Positions 1-4,780 of a stretch of DNA of 5,356 bases are shown in pieces; within the stretch, counting starts at the first letter, position 1, and each line of letters starts with the position of its first letter. The notes under the pieces are model-generated. The model was given only the letters and a program-made list of their open reading frames with translations. It did not search any database and was not told the DNA's origin. This DNA comes from Gemmobacter sp. Its GTDB lineage: Bacteria > Pseudomonadota > Alphaproteobacteria > Rhodobacterales > Rhodobacteraceae. The stretch spans positions 1 through 5,356 of the forward strand of contig JAUSPL010000118.1 in assembly GCA_030656535.1 (NCBI GenBank), written 5' to 3'. Position numbers and translations under genes: made by a program.

Positions 1-166
1 GGGCCTGATCCTTGTCACCGGGGGCGACCGAATCTTCCAGATCAAGGTTGATCACATCCGCAGCGCCCGCTGCCATTTTTTCAAACAAGGCAGTACGCGA
101 TCCGGGACCGAACAATTGGCACCGGTTTGGGCGGGCGGGAGGCGTGGGTTGCAGGCGAAAGGACAT
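1..166 (-). CDS. mcl1: Malyl-CoA / beta-methylmalyl-CoA lyase, N-terminal 55 residues (gene runs off the left edge)
   Basis: The leftward frame starts at the ATG at 166-164 with MSFRLQPTPPARPNRC, followed by QLFGPGSR (17-24), the CoA-contacting segment of this lyase family. Next come LFEKMAAGAADVINLD (27-42) and LEDSVAP (43-49), the first strand and acidic turn of the citrate-lyase beta-like TIM barrel. The full enzyme is about 315-320 residues, so roughly one sixth is present and the catalytic metal ligands lie outside the window. In Rhodobacter, Mcl1 interconverts malyl-CoA with acetyl-CoA plus glyoxylate and cleaves beta-methylmalyl-CoA to propionyl-CoA plus glyoxylate in the ethylmalonyl-CoA pathway; it is cytosolic. 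No good Shine-Dalgarno is visible; only GAGC lies just upstream of the start. The gene is divergent from the epimerase at 341, and the shared spacer holds the likely control region. The assignment is by recognition of the very conserved N-terminus; the serine-cycle form of the same enzyme is the only close alternative. Confidence 0.9.
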   Translation of the reverse strand, partial: MSFRLQPTPPARPNRCQLFGPGSRTALFEKMAAGAADVINLDLEDSVAPGDKDQA

Positions 167-209
167 GGCAGCTCGCAAGTAAATTTCAGGATTCTGCGTC
201 CAGTCGATA

Positions 210-258
210 GATTATTGCGGGGGCGTGCGCAAGGCATTGTTGCGCCGCAGCAATAATC
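210..258. promoter_or_regulatory. Nested inverted repeat in the divergent mcl1/epimerase spacer, probable control region
   Basis: Within the 174-bp spacer (167-340), GATTATTGC at 210-218 is the exact reverse complement of GCAATAATC at 250-258. Nested inside, GCGCAA (227-232) pairs with TTGCGC (240-245). Four half-sites alternate: TTGC (215), GCAA (229), TTGC (240), GCAA (250). Each outer arm contains AATAAT reading outward (216-211 on the minus strand, 252-257 on the plus strand), five of six matches to a sigma70 -10 box. They could be the -10 boxes of back-to-back promoters for mcl1 and the epimerase, although neither has a clear -35. What is seen is the symmetry; its use as operator or promoter is inferred. 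Confidence 0.5.
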
Positions 259-340
259 GCGGCGGCGCGGCAACCAAGGGGCCTTTCGCCCGCCTGCGCC
301 TTGGGCCACTGTTGCAGCGCGTCCAAACCAAAGGCCCGCC

Positions 341-1303
341 ATGATAACCGTCACCGAAGACACCTTTCCGCTGGCTGAAGTGTTCACCATTTCACGTGGA
401 TCCCGGACCGAACAGAAGGTGCTGACCTGCGCGCTGACCCGCGACGGCCTGACCGGCCGGGGCGAAGCCGTCGCCTATGCCCGCTATGGCGAATCCGCCC
501 AAAGCGTGATGGCCCAGATCGCTGCCCTGCCAGAGGGCATCACCCGGGACGCGCTGCAACACGCCCTGCCCCCAGGCGCCGCCCGCAATGCCGTGGATTG
601 CGCGCTGTGGGATCTGCAGGCCAAGCAGACCAAGACCCGCGTCTGGCAATTGGCGGGTCTTGCGCCGCCCGGGCCGATGATCACCGCCTATACCCTGTCG
701 CTGGACACTCCCGTGGCCATGCGCGCGGCGGCGGCCAGACACGCCCACCGCCCCATCCTTAAGTTCAAGCTGGGCACTCCGGACGACATGCCCCGTCTTG
801 AAGCCGTACGCTTGGGCGCCCCACGCGCGCAAATCATCATTGATGCAAACGAGGGTTGGACCACCGACATCTATGCCGACCTTGCCCCCCATCTTGTCCG
901 GCTGGGGGTGGCTTTGGTGGAACAACCGCTGCCCGCCGGGGCCGACGACATGCTGTCGGAAATCGCCCGCCCGCTGCCAGTCTGCGCCGACGAATCCTGC
1001 CACGACCGCGCCAGCCTGCCGGGGCTTTTGGGCAAATACGACATGGTCAACATCAAGCTGGACAAGACTGGCGGGCTGACCGAGGCGCTGGCCCTGCGGG
1101 ATGCAGCCCGATTGGCGGGATTTGGCGTCATGGTCGGATGCATGGTCGGCACCAGCCTTGCAATGGCCCCTGCGGTGCTGGTAGCGCAAGGTGCCGCCTA
1201 CACGGACCTTGACGGCCCGCTTTTGCTGGCCCAAGACCGCAAACACGCGCTGCGGTATGACGAAGCGGGGGTCCACCCGTCCGACGCCGCTCTTTGGGGC
1301 TAG
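341..1303 (+). CDS. Enolase-superfamily dipeptide (L-Ala-D/L-Glu) epimerase or N-acyl-Glu racemase
   Basis: A 320-residue member of the muconate-lactonizing/AE-epimerase subgroup of the enolase superfamily, of normal length. The capping domain (about 1-115) contains TISRGSRT (17-23 region) and YARYGE. The barrel has the catalytic KxK at K141-F-K143, metal ligands D168 (IIDAN), E194 (LVEQP) and D217 (CADES), and the second base K239 in NIKLDKTGG. D289-L-D291 before GPLLL matches the DxD that holds the substrate ammonium group in Ala-Glu epimerases. Such enzymes invert the alpha carbon of D-Glu in L-Ala-D-Glu from murein, in the cytosol. A close relative, DgcA, racemises N-acetyl-D-Glu in a marine D-glutamate pathway; I cannot separate the two by eye, and the usual partner dgcN is not seen here. 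The start is supported by AAAGG at 330-334, six bases before the ATG. The next gene follows after 30 bp, implying an operon. Confidence 0.88.
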   Translation: MITVTEDTFPLAEVFTISRGSRTEQKVLTCALTRDGLTGRGEAVAYARYGESAQSVMAQIAALPEGITRDALQHALPPGAARNAVDCALWDLQAKQTKTRVWQLAGLAPPGPMITAYTLSLDTPVAMRAAAARHAHRPILKFKLGTPDDMPRLEAVRLGAPRAQIIIDANEGWTTDIYADLAPHLVRLGVALVEQPLPAGADDMLSEIARPLPVCADESCHDRASLPGLLGKYDMVNIKLDKTGGLTEALALRDAARLAGFGVMVGCMVGTSLAMAPAVLVAQGAAYTDLDGPLLLAQDRKHALRYDEAGVHPSDAALWG

Positions 1304-1333
1304 GCCCCGTCAGCCATGGGAGAGAAGACCCGC

Positions 1334-2194
1334 ATGACCCGTACCGTCTATGTGAACGGCGACTATGTCCCCGAGAATGAGGCCAAGGTTTCTGTCTTTG
1401 ACCGCGGCTTTTTGATGGCCGATGGTGTTTATGAGGTGACGTCAGTCCTTGACGGCAAGCTTTTGGACTTTGCCGGCCATTGCAAGCGCTTGGCCCGCAG
1501 CCTGGCCGAACTTGACATCACCAACCCACACACCGACGCCGAATGGCTGGCGTTGCATCGTGAACTGGTGGCGCGCAACGCCCTTCAGGATGGCATGATC
1601 TATCTCCAAGTGACGCGCGGCAACCCGGGCGACCGTGATTTCGTGTTTCCACCCGCAGATACGCCCTGTACGGTGGTGCTGTTCACGCAAGACAAGCCCG
1701 GGCTTGCCGACAATCCAGCAGCGAAAACCGGGATCAGGGTAATCTCGATTCCCGACATCCGCTGGGGTCGCCGCGACATCAAGACGGTGCAGCTTTTGTA
1801 TCCGTCGATGGGCAAGATGATGGCCAAGAAGGCGGGCGTCGATGACGCCTGGTTCACCGAAGACGGATTGGTGACCGAAGGCACGTCAAACAACGCCTAT
1901 ATCGTGGTGGGCAACAAGATCATCACACGCCACCTTGGCACCGAAATCCTGCACGGTATCACCCGCTCTGCAGTGCTGCGCTTTGCCCGCGAAGCGCAGA
2001 TGGAAGTCGAAGAGCGCAGCTTTTCCATTGATGAGGCCAAGGTCGCGGATGAGGCCTTCATCACTTCGGCATCAGCCTTTGTGATGCCGGTGGTCGAAAT
2101 CGACGGTGCAAGCCTTGGGGATGGGAAACCGGGCCACATAGCCCGCCGTCTGCGTGAGATCTATCTGGAAGAAAGCCGAAAATCCGCAGTCTGA
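1334..2194 (+). CDS. D-amino acid aminotransferase (class IV PLP fold), variant substrate motif
   Basis: A 286-residue fold-type IV transaminase that aligns almost end to end with the classic Bacillus D-amino acid aminotransferase: DRGFLMADGVYEV (23-35), IYLQVTRG (89-96), DIRWGRRDIK with PLP-lysine K150, VTEGTSNN (180-187) with E182 facing the PLP ring nitrogen, LHGITR (206-211) and FITSASAF (242-249) at the phosphate loop. The family reaction is D-Ala plus 2-oxoglutarate to pyruvate plus D-Glu. The Bacillus carboxylate-binding RxH is R101-D-F103 here: the Arg is kept, the His is replaced, and one residue is added before it. Preferred substrates may therefore differ, and a branched-chain or D-selective amine role cannot be excluded. 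I chose ATG 1334 over the in-frame ATG 1316 because GGAGAG (1319-1324) lies nine bases before 1334 and the mature start TRTVYVNGDYV matches family N-termini. It is probably co-transcribed with the epimerase. Confidence 0.88.
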   Translation: MTRTVYVNGDYVPENEAKVSVFDRGFLMADGVYEVTSVLDGKLLDFAGHCKRLARSLAELDITNPHTDAEWLALHRELVARNALQDGMIYLQVTRGNPGDRDFVFPPADTPCTVVLFTQDKPGLADNPAAKTGIRVISIPDIRWGRRDIKTVQLLYPSMGKMMAKKAGVDDAWFTEDGLVTEGTSNNAYIVVGNKIITRHLGTEILHGITRSAVLRFAREAQMEVEERSFSIDEAKVADEAFITSASAFVMPVVEIDGASLGDGKPGHIARRLREIYLEESRKSAV

Positions 2195-2231
2195 TCCGCC
2201 GTCAGGCACACAGCATATACCCGCAAACGGG

Positions 2232-2273
2232 AAAAAAACCGCCGGCGCAGGGCTGCACCGGCGGTTGAATTTT
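2232..2273. terminator. Bidirectional intrinsic terminator between convergent genes
   Basis: AACCGCCGG at 2237-2245 and CCGGCGGTT at 2258-2266 form a perfect 9-bp GC-rich stem. Inside it, GCA/TGC can add three pairs beyond a C-A mismatch. For the leftward RTX gene the stem starts 20 bases after its stop and is flanked by seven T (the A-run at 2232-2238), a textbook terminator. For the rightward aminotransferase the stem is 42 bases past the stop and followed only by GAATTTT (2267-2273), so termination in that direction is probably weaker. Confidence 0.85.
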
Positions 2274-2286
2274 GTCCAATGCCCCG

Positions 2287-3228
2287 TCAGGCCGCCATGG
2301 ACGGCGCCATTCCGCCCAGCAACCGGATCGACGTCGGGGCCACGGCGGTCGGGAGAGTGTTGCTGATGATCGCCACCGGCACACCACCAACTGACACAAC
2401 GGTATCCGACCCGACCGCAGCAAGGGTCACATCGCCGCGCAGAACATCGTCTTCCAGCGATATATCCAACCGTTCCAATGCAGCATCAAAGTCGCGGATC
2501 GTCACGGCATCAAAATCAGACGCAACCCCATCATATTCAACCACATAGCGGTCATTCCCTGACCCGCCCACCATGGTATCGCCGGAATCGCCCACGATCA
2601 GATCGTTGCCATCGCCCCCACGCAGCAGATCAACGCCCGGCGCGCCATGGCTGTTCAGGGCCCCCATCACCCGGTCCGTCAAAGCAGGAGTTGCTGCGTC
2701 GCCATAGTATTGCTGCAGCAATTCGGCCAGAGGCTCCGAAACGGTTTCGTCAAAGGCGAAGTCTTCGTCGACGTCCGTACCGATCAGAGTGTCATTCCCG
2801 GCACCGCCGTCCAGCGTATCGCGGCCAGACACGCTGACCAGCGCGTCATCGCCATCACCACCGATCAACGAATCGTTGCCCGCACCCCCGATCAAAAGGT
2901 CATCTCCGGTCCAACCGGTCAACGTATCGTCGCCGTCACCGCCGATCAGCGTGTCATCACCACCGCTGCCCCGGATCAAGTCTCTCCCGGACTCGCCCAC
3001 CACAATGTCATCACCGCCGGCGCCGTCCAGCGTATCATTGCCAGCGTCACCAAAGACAAGATCGTTGCCCGCATCGGTCTTGATCATGTCGTCACCGACG
3101 GTTCCGGTACGGATTTCGTTTTCATCGTCGGGCGGTGCGGGGCTTTCGTCTTCATCGTCATTGTTGCCGATAAAAGCCGTCGCGATCAGACCAATGGTCA
3201 GTAACCCCAATATCGCAAAGATTCCCAT
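2287..3228 (-). CDS. Small RTX (hemolysin-type calcium-binding repeat) protein with N-terminal hydrophobic anchor
   Basis: A 313-residue protein. Residues 4-20 (FAILGLLTIGLIATAFI) form one hydrophobic segment with no basic residues before it, so it may be an uncleaved anchor. Residues 21-39 are an acidic, Pro-containing linker. Residues 42-149 are twelve back-to-back nonapeptides of the GGxGxDxUx type, each expected to bind Ca2+ in a parallel beta-roll. Residues 150-203 are a non-repeat insert (acidic, then a helical stretch LAELLQQYYGDAATPAL). A second short cluster occupies 204-229, one unit lacking a residue, and the tail 230-313 (VTIRDFDAALERLDI) resembles the beta-rich end of RTX exoproteins. 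CTCC at 3235-3238 is a Shine-Dalgarno six bases from the ATG. Such proteins are usually exported by type I ABC systems, but none is encoded here. There is no protease, lipase or lectin domain, so the function is unknown. The gene is convergent with the aminotransferase. Confidence 0.85.
   Translation of the reverse strand: MGIFAILGLLTIGLIATAFIGNNDDEDESPAPPDDENEIRTGTVGDDMIKTDAGNDLVFGDAGNDTLDGAGGDDIVVGESGRDLIRGSGGDDTLIGGDGDDTLTGWTGDDLLIGGAGNDSLIGGDGDDALVSVSGRDTLDGGAGNDTLIGTDVDEDFAFDETVSEPLAELLQQYYGDAATPALTDRVMGALNSHGAPGVDLLRGGDGNDLIVGDSGDTMVGGSGNDRYVVEYDGVASDFDAVTIRDFDAALERLDISLEDDVLRGDVTLAAVGSDTVVSVGGVPVAIISNTLPTAVAPTSIRLLGGMAPSMAA
2782..3105 (-). repeat. Twelve tandem 27-bp RTX coding repeats
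   Basis: This stretch encodes residues 42-149 of the RTX protein as exactly 12 units of nine codons with no gap. Typical units are GGAGNDTLI, GGDGDDTLT and GSGGDDTLI; divergent ones are SVSGRDTLD and GESGRDLIR, with Arg at the Asn/Asp position. DNA-level identity between units is partial, so the array is diverged and shows no sign of recent slippage. A second cluster of about three units, one of them eight residues, lies at 2542-2619. Confidence 0.85.
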
Positions 3229-3262
3229 TTAATGCTCCACCCTTCAGGAAAACCGAGACACC

Positions 3263-3297
3263 TTCGACAATGATTAATTCTGCCAAATTTTGTCAAA
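3263..3297 (-). promoter_or_regulatory. Candidate promoter of the RTX gene
   Basis: On the minus strand a perfect TTGACA -35 lies at 3296-3291. A 17-bp spacer leads to TCATTG (3273-3268), a poor -10; the AT-rich setting is unlike the surrounding DNA. The -35 is part of an imperfect inverted repeat, TTCGACAA (3263-3270) against TTGTCAAA (3290-3297), seven of eight positions. The promoter would place the transcript start about 30 bases upstream of the RTX ATG, so the gene is probably transcribed separately from the DUF1244 gene. The -35 is seen; the -10 is weak. Confidence 0.4.
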
Positions 3298-3470
3298 TGA
3301 TTTTAAGATATTAGCGCAAAAGTCACGGCTAATCCCGCAAAAATCTGACTGGTGTTTCCAGCATCGACACGGTCACACCCGCCCCAGTTGAACCCCACCA
3401 CCAAAGGCCAACCGCGCGTGGTGAAATGGGCCGCGTCGATTCGCGGCCAACCCTGGTCCTGGCCCCAGCA
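3298..3470. other. Intergenic stretch downstream of the DUF1244 gene, with a GC-rich hairpin
   Basis: No convincing gene lies here. GGCCGCG (3429-3435) and CGCGGCC (3442-3448) form a perfect 7-bp stem with a 6-base loop, 22 bases after the DUF1244 stop in the leftward direction. It could help end that transcript, but no T-run follows, so an intrinsic terminator is not proven. The DUF1244 frame stays open for 55 further codons after its TGA (to the TAA at 3305-3303); I regard this as chance because the family ends near the TGA. Confidence 0.45.
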
Positions 3471-3791
3471 TCAGCTGTCGTCACGCGACCCGACATTTTC
3501 GCGGAAGGCGGTTTCGAACGAGGCTTTCTGTTCAGCGCTTGCTTCGCTTTGGTGCTTTGCGCGCCAGTCGTCATAGGGCATGCCATAGACAATTTCGCGC
3601 GCCGCATCCTTGTCCATGGCAATGCCGCGTTCATTTGCAGCCTCTTGATACCAGCGGGACAGGCAGTTTCGGCAAAACCCGGCAAGATTCATCATGTCGA
3701 TGTTCTGTGCGTCAGGGCGTTTGTTCATCAGATGGTCGATCAGGCGACGAAAGGCTGCGGCTTCCAACTCGGTCCGGGTGGCGTCATCCAT
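3471..3791 (-). CDS. DUF1244 family protein, function unknown
   Basis: A 106-residue small soluble protein, the usual size for this family, found widely in Alpha- and Gammaproteobacteria. The family hallmark is NIDMMNLAGFCRNCLSRWYQ at 30-49, with a C40-x-x-C43 pair, followed by ANERGIAM (52-59), AREIVYGMPYDDWRAKH (64-80) and the acidic-alanine tail SEASAEQKASFE (82-93). It has no signal peptide or membrane segment and is predicted mostly helical. The CxxC could bind metal or be redox active, but no role is established that I know of. I chose ATG 3791 because the family starts there (MDDATRTELE) and AGGA (complement of 3801-3804) sits nine bases upstream. The frame is open further up to 3962, but that part overlaps the end of the amidohydrolase gene and has no ribosome site. 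The gene lies 113 bp after the amidohydrolase gene on the same strand and may share its transcript. Confidence 0.88.
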   Translation of the reverse strand: MDDATRTELEAAAFRRLIDHLMNKRPDAQNIDMMNLAGFCRNCLSRWYQEAANERGIAMDKDAAREIVYGMPYDDWRAKHQSEASAEQKASFETAFRENVGSRDDS

Positions 3792-3832
3792 TGGGTCTTG
3801 TCCTTGTTTCGCAAAAAATTGGTGGCCGTCTG

Positions 3833-3903
3833 CCCTTTGCACGAGTCGTTCAGGCGAAACGATCTGATATGAAGGTACTGGTGCGAAGACGAAAGGCAAA
3901 GGG
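3833..3903. repeat. Long-range inverted repeat in the amidohydrolase/DUF1244 spacer
   Basis: CCCTTTGC (3833-3840) and GCAAAGGG (3896-3903) are exact reverse complements 55 bases apart, filling most of the 113-bp spacer. Between them TCGTT (3845-3849) can pair with AACGA (3857-3861). The right arm begins one base after the amidohydrolase stop codon. This could be an RNA fold in a two-gene transcript, or chance; there is no T-run in the leftward direction after the left arm. Confidence 0.3.
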
Positions 3904-3904
3904 T

Positions 3905-4645
3905 TCAGGCGGTGACCTGCGCCAGTGCGCGCTGCAACAGCGGTGCCAGAAGGTCTGCCCATCCGGCCTGGTCTGCTGACGTGGTGATAAGGTCGTTGCG
4001 CACCTCGATCAAGGTATTGTGGCGCCCCGGGACCAGCGCGTGGCGGTCGATGGCGTCACCCGGCAGATGGCCGGTATAGGGCTCATTGTCACCCGTACAG
4101 ATATCAGGCCGCTGGGCCAGTTCTGCCAGCAGCGCGCGGCTCAGGCGCTCATCAACATGGGAATAAAGGACACCCACCTGCCAAGGCCGGGGCGGACGGC
4201 CGCGCAGACAAGGCGTGAACGAATGAACAGCCACGATCACCGTATCGGGTTGCCGTGCGGCAAGGCGCGCGTAGGCTGCGTGATAAGGGCGGTACAGGCT
4301 GTCAAGGCGACGGGTCACCTCGGCCTGATCGACATGGCGATTGGCGGGAATTATCGTTCCGTCATAAAGCTGCATCACCAGGGTCGGATCGTCTTCGCCC
4401 CGGTTGGGGTCGATCACCAACCGCGAAAAATCCGACAAGATGGCCGGACTGTCCAGCCGTTCGGCCAGCGCCAAGGTCAGCCCCGCTGCCCCCGGGTCAA
4501 AGGCGATATGGCGCATCATGTCTTCGGCAGCGATTCCCAGCGTGCCGCCCAGATCCGCCGGAACACGGTTGGTCGCATGGTCGCAAGTCACCAGAAAACG
4601 TCCGGGTCGCTGGGTTCCAATTGTTTGATAGGGTGGAGGCGTCAT
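3905..4645 (-). CDS. N-formylglutamate amidohydrolase family protein
   Basis: A 246-residue cytosolic protein of the N-formylglutamate deformylase (HutG-like) family. Visible family motifs, in order: VTCDHATNRVP (19-29), RHIAFDPGAAGLT (45-57), FSRLVIDPNRGEDDP (73-87), VIVAVHSFTP (136-145) with H141, VGVLYSHVDERL (157-168), NEPYTG (187-192) and TLIEVRNDLI (211-220) with E214. The His, Asp and Glu residues in these blocks are the presumed metal and catalytic ligands. The classic reaction is N-formyl-L-Glu plus water to formate plus L-Glu, the last step of one histidine degradation route. No hut genes are nearby and this shorter subfamily is little characterised, so the true N-acyl substrate is uncertain. 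The start at 4645 is supported by the family N-terminus, although the only Shine-Dalgarno, AGGA, is unusually close (two bases) to the ATG. The gene is divergent from pyk across 135 bp and upstream of the DUF1244 gene. Confidence 0.85.
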   Translation of the reverse strand: MTPPPYQTIGTQRPGRFLVTCDHATNRVPADLGGTLGIAAEDMMRHIAFDPGAAGLTLALAERLDSPAILSDFSRLVIDPNRGEDDPTLVMQLYDGTIIPANRHVDQAEVTRRLDSLYRPYHAAYARLAARQPDTVIVAVHSFTPCLRGRPPRPWQVGVLYSHVDERLSRALLAELAQRPDICTGDNEPYTGHLPGDAIDRHALVPGRHNTLIEVRNDLITTSADQAGWADLLAPLLQRALAQVTA

Positions 4646-4704
4646 GATCCTGTTGCGCTTTGGGGTGTTTTTCCGGTTTACCTGTCAGGGTCGGAAAGCG
4701 CCAG

Positions 4705-4733
4705 TTGCCGAATGGCGGGTTTTCGGCAATAAA
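4705..4733 (+). promoter_or_regulatory. Candidate pyk promoter embedded in an 8-bp inverted repeat
   Basis: TTGCCG (4705-4710), 17 bp, then AATAAA (4728-4733) gives four of six matches at both the -35 and the -10 with ideal spacing, and a predicted start near 4740. The same segment is a perfect inverted repeat: TTGCCGAA (4705-4712) and TTCGGCAA (4722-4729) with a 9-base centre. A dimeric regulator binding there would cover both promoter boxes. No clear leftward promoter for the amidohydrolase is seen, so it may overlap this element too. The symmetry is certain; the function is inferred. Confidence 0.5.
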
Positions 4734-4746
4734 CAGGCTGTGCCCG

Positions 4747-4762
4747 ATGTGAGCGCTAACAT
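4747..4762 (+). promoter_or_regulatory. LacI-family-like operator in the pyk leader
   Basis: ATGTGAGCGCTAACAT is a 16-bp palindrome with one mismatched pair (G4751/A4758) around a central CG, the shape typical of LacI/GalR-family operators. It lies 5-20 bases downstream of the predicted transcript start and six bases before the GGAGG ribosome site, where a bound repressor would block pyk transcription. Alphaproteobacteria have LacI-type central-carbon regulators (CceR in Rhodobacter sphaeroides, PckR in Sinorhizobium) that are good candidates; which protein binds is inferred. Confidence 0.6.
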
Positions 4763-4780
4763 TTTCTGGAGGATGAGCCC

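Noticed and set aside
274..304. CCAAGG/CCTTGG hairpin upstream of the epimerase
   Set aside because: Only six pairs with a 19-base loop in a GC-rich spacer, easily expected by chance; no T-run.
392..1276. Long open frame (294 codons) antisense to the epimerase gene
   Set aside because: It is the complement of a clearly coding enolase-superfamily gene in GC-rich DNA; its translation is rich in Gly, Gln and Arg, has no family motifs and no ribosome site.
1316..1333. Earlier in-frame ATG for the aminotransferase
   Set aside because: The Shine-Dalgarno GGAGAG lies inside these codons and serves ATG 1334; the extra residues MGEKTR are not family-like.
2542..3105. Regular 27-bp periodicity that could suggest a CRISPR or satellite array
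   Set aside because: The period is in frame with nine-codon RTX units; there are no identical repeats separated by unique spacers.
2478..3232. Three plus-strand open frames opposite the RTX gene, with repetitive translations
   Set aside because: The apparent protein repeats merely reflect the RTX nonapeptide DNA read on the other strand.
3303..3470. Open continuation of the DUF1244 frame beyond its TGA (55 codons, GC-rich third positions in its first half), possible stop readthrough or broken gene
   Set aside because: DUF1244 proteins normally end near this TGA and I recognise no domain in the extension; two frames are open here, as often happens by chance in GC-rich DNA.
3329..3685. 118-codon leftward frame overlapping the DUF1244 gene
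   Set aside because: It is out of frame with the conserved DUF1244 sequence, very rich in Arg/Thr/Ala, and has no recognisable motif.
3792..3962. Upstream extension of DUF1244 to an ATG at 3962
   Set aside because: It overlaps the 3' end of the amidohydrolase gene, lacks a ribosome site and is not part of the family; ATG 3791 has AGGA at proper spacing.
4019..4732. Long open frame (237 codons) on the plus strand opposite the amidohydrolase
   Set aside because: Shadow of a gene with full family motifs; no recognisable domain, and it runs into the pyk control region.
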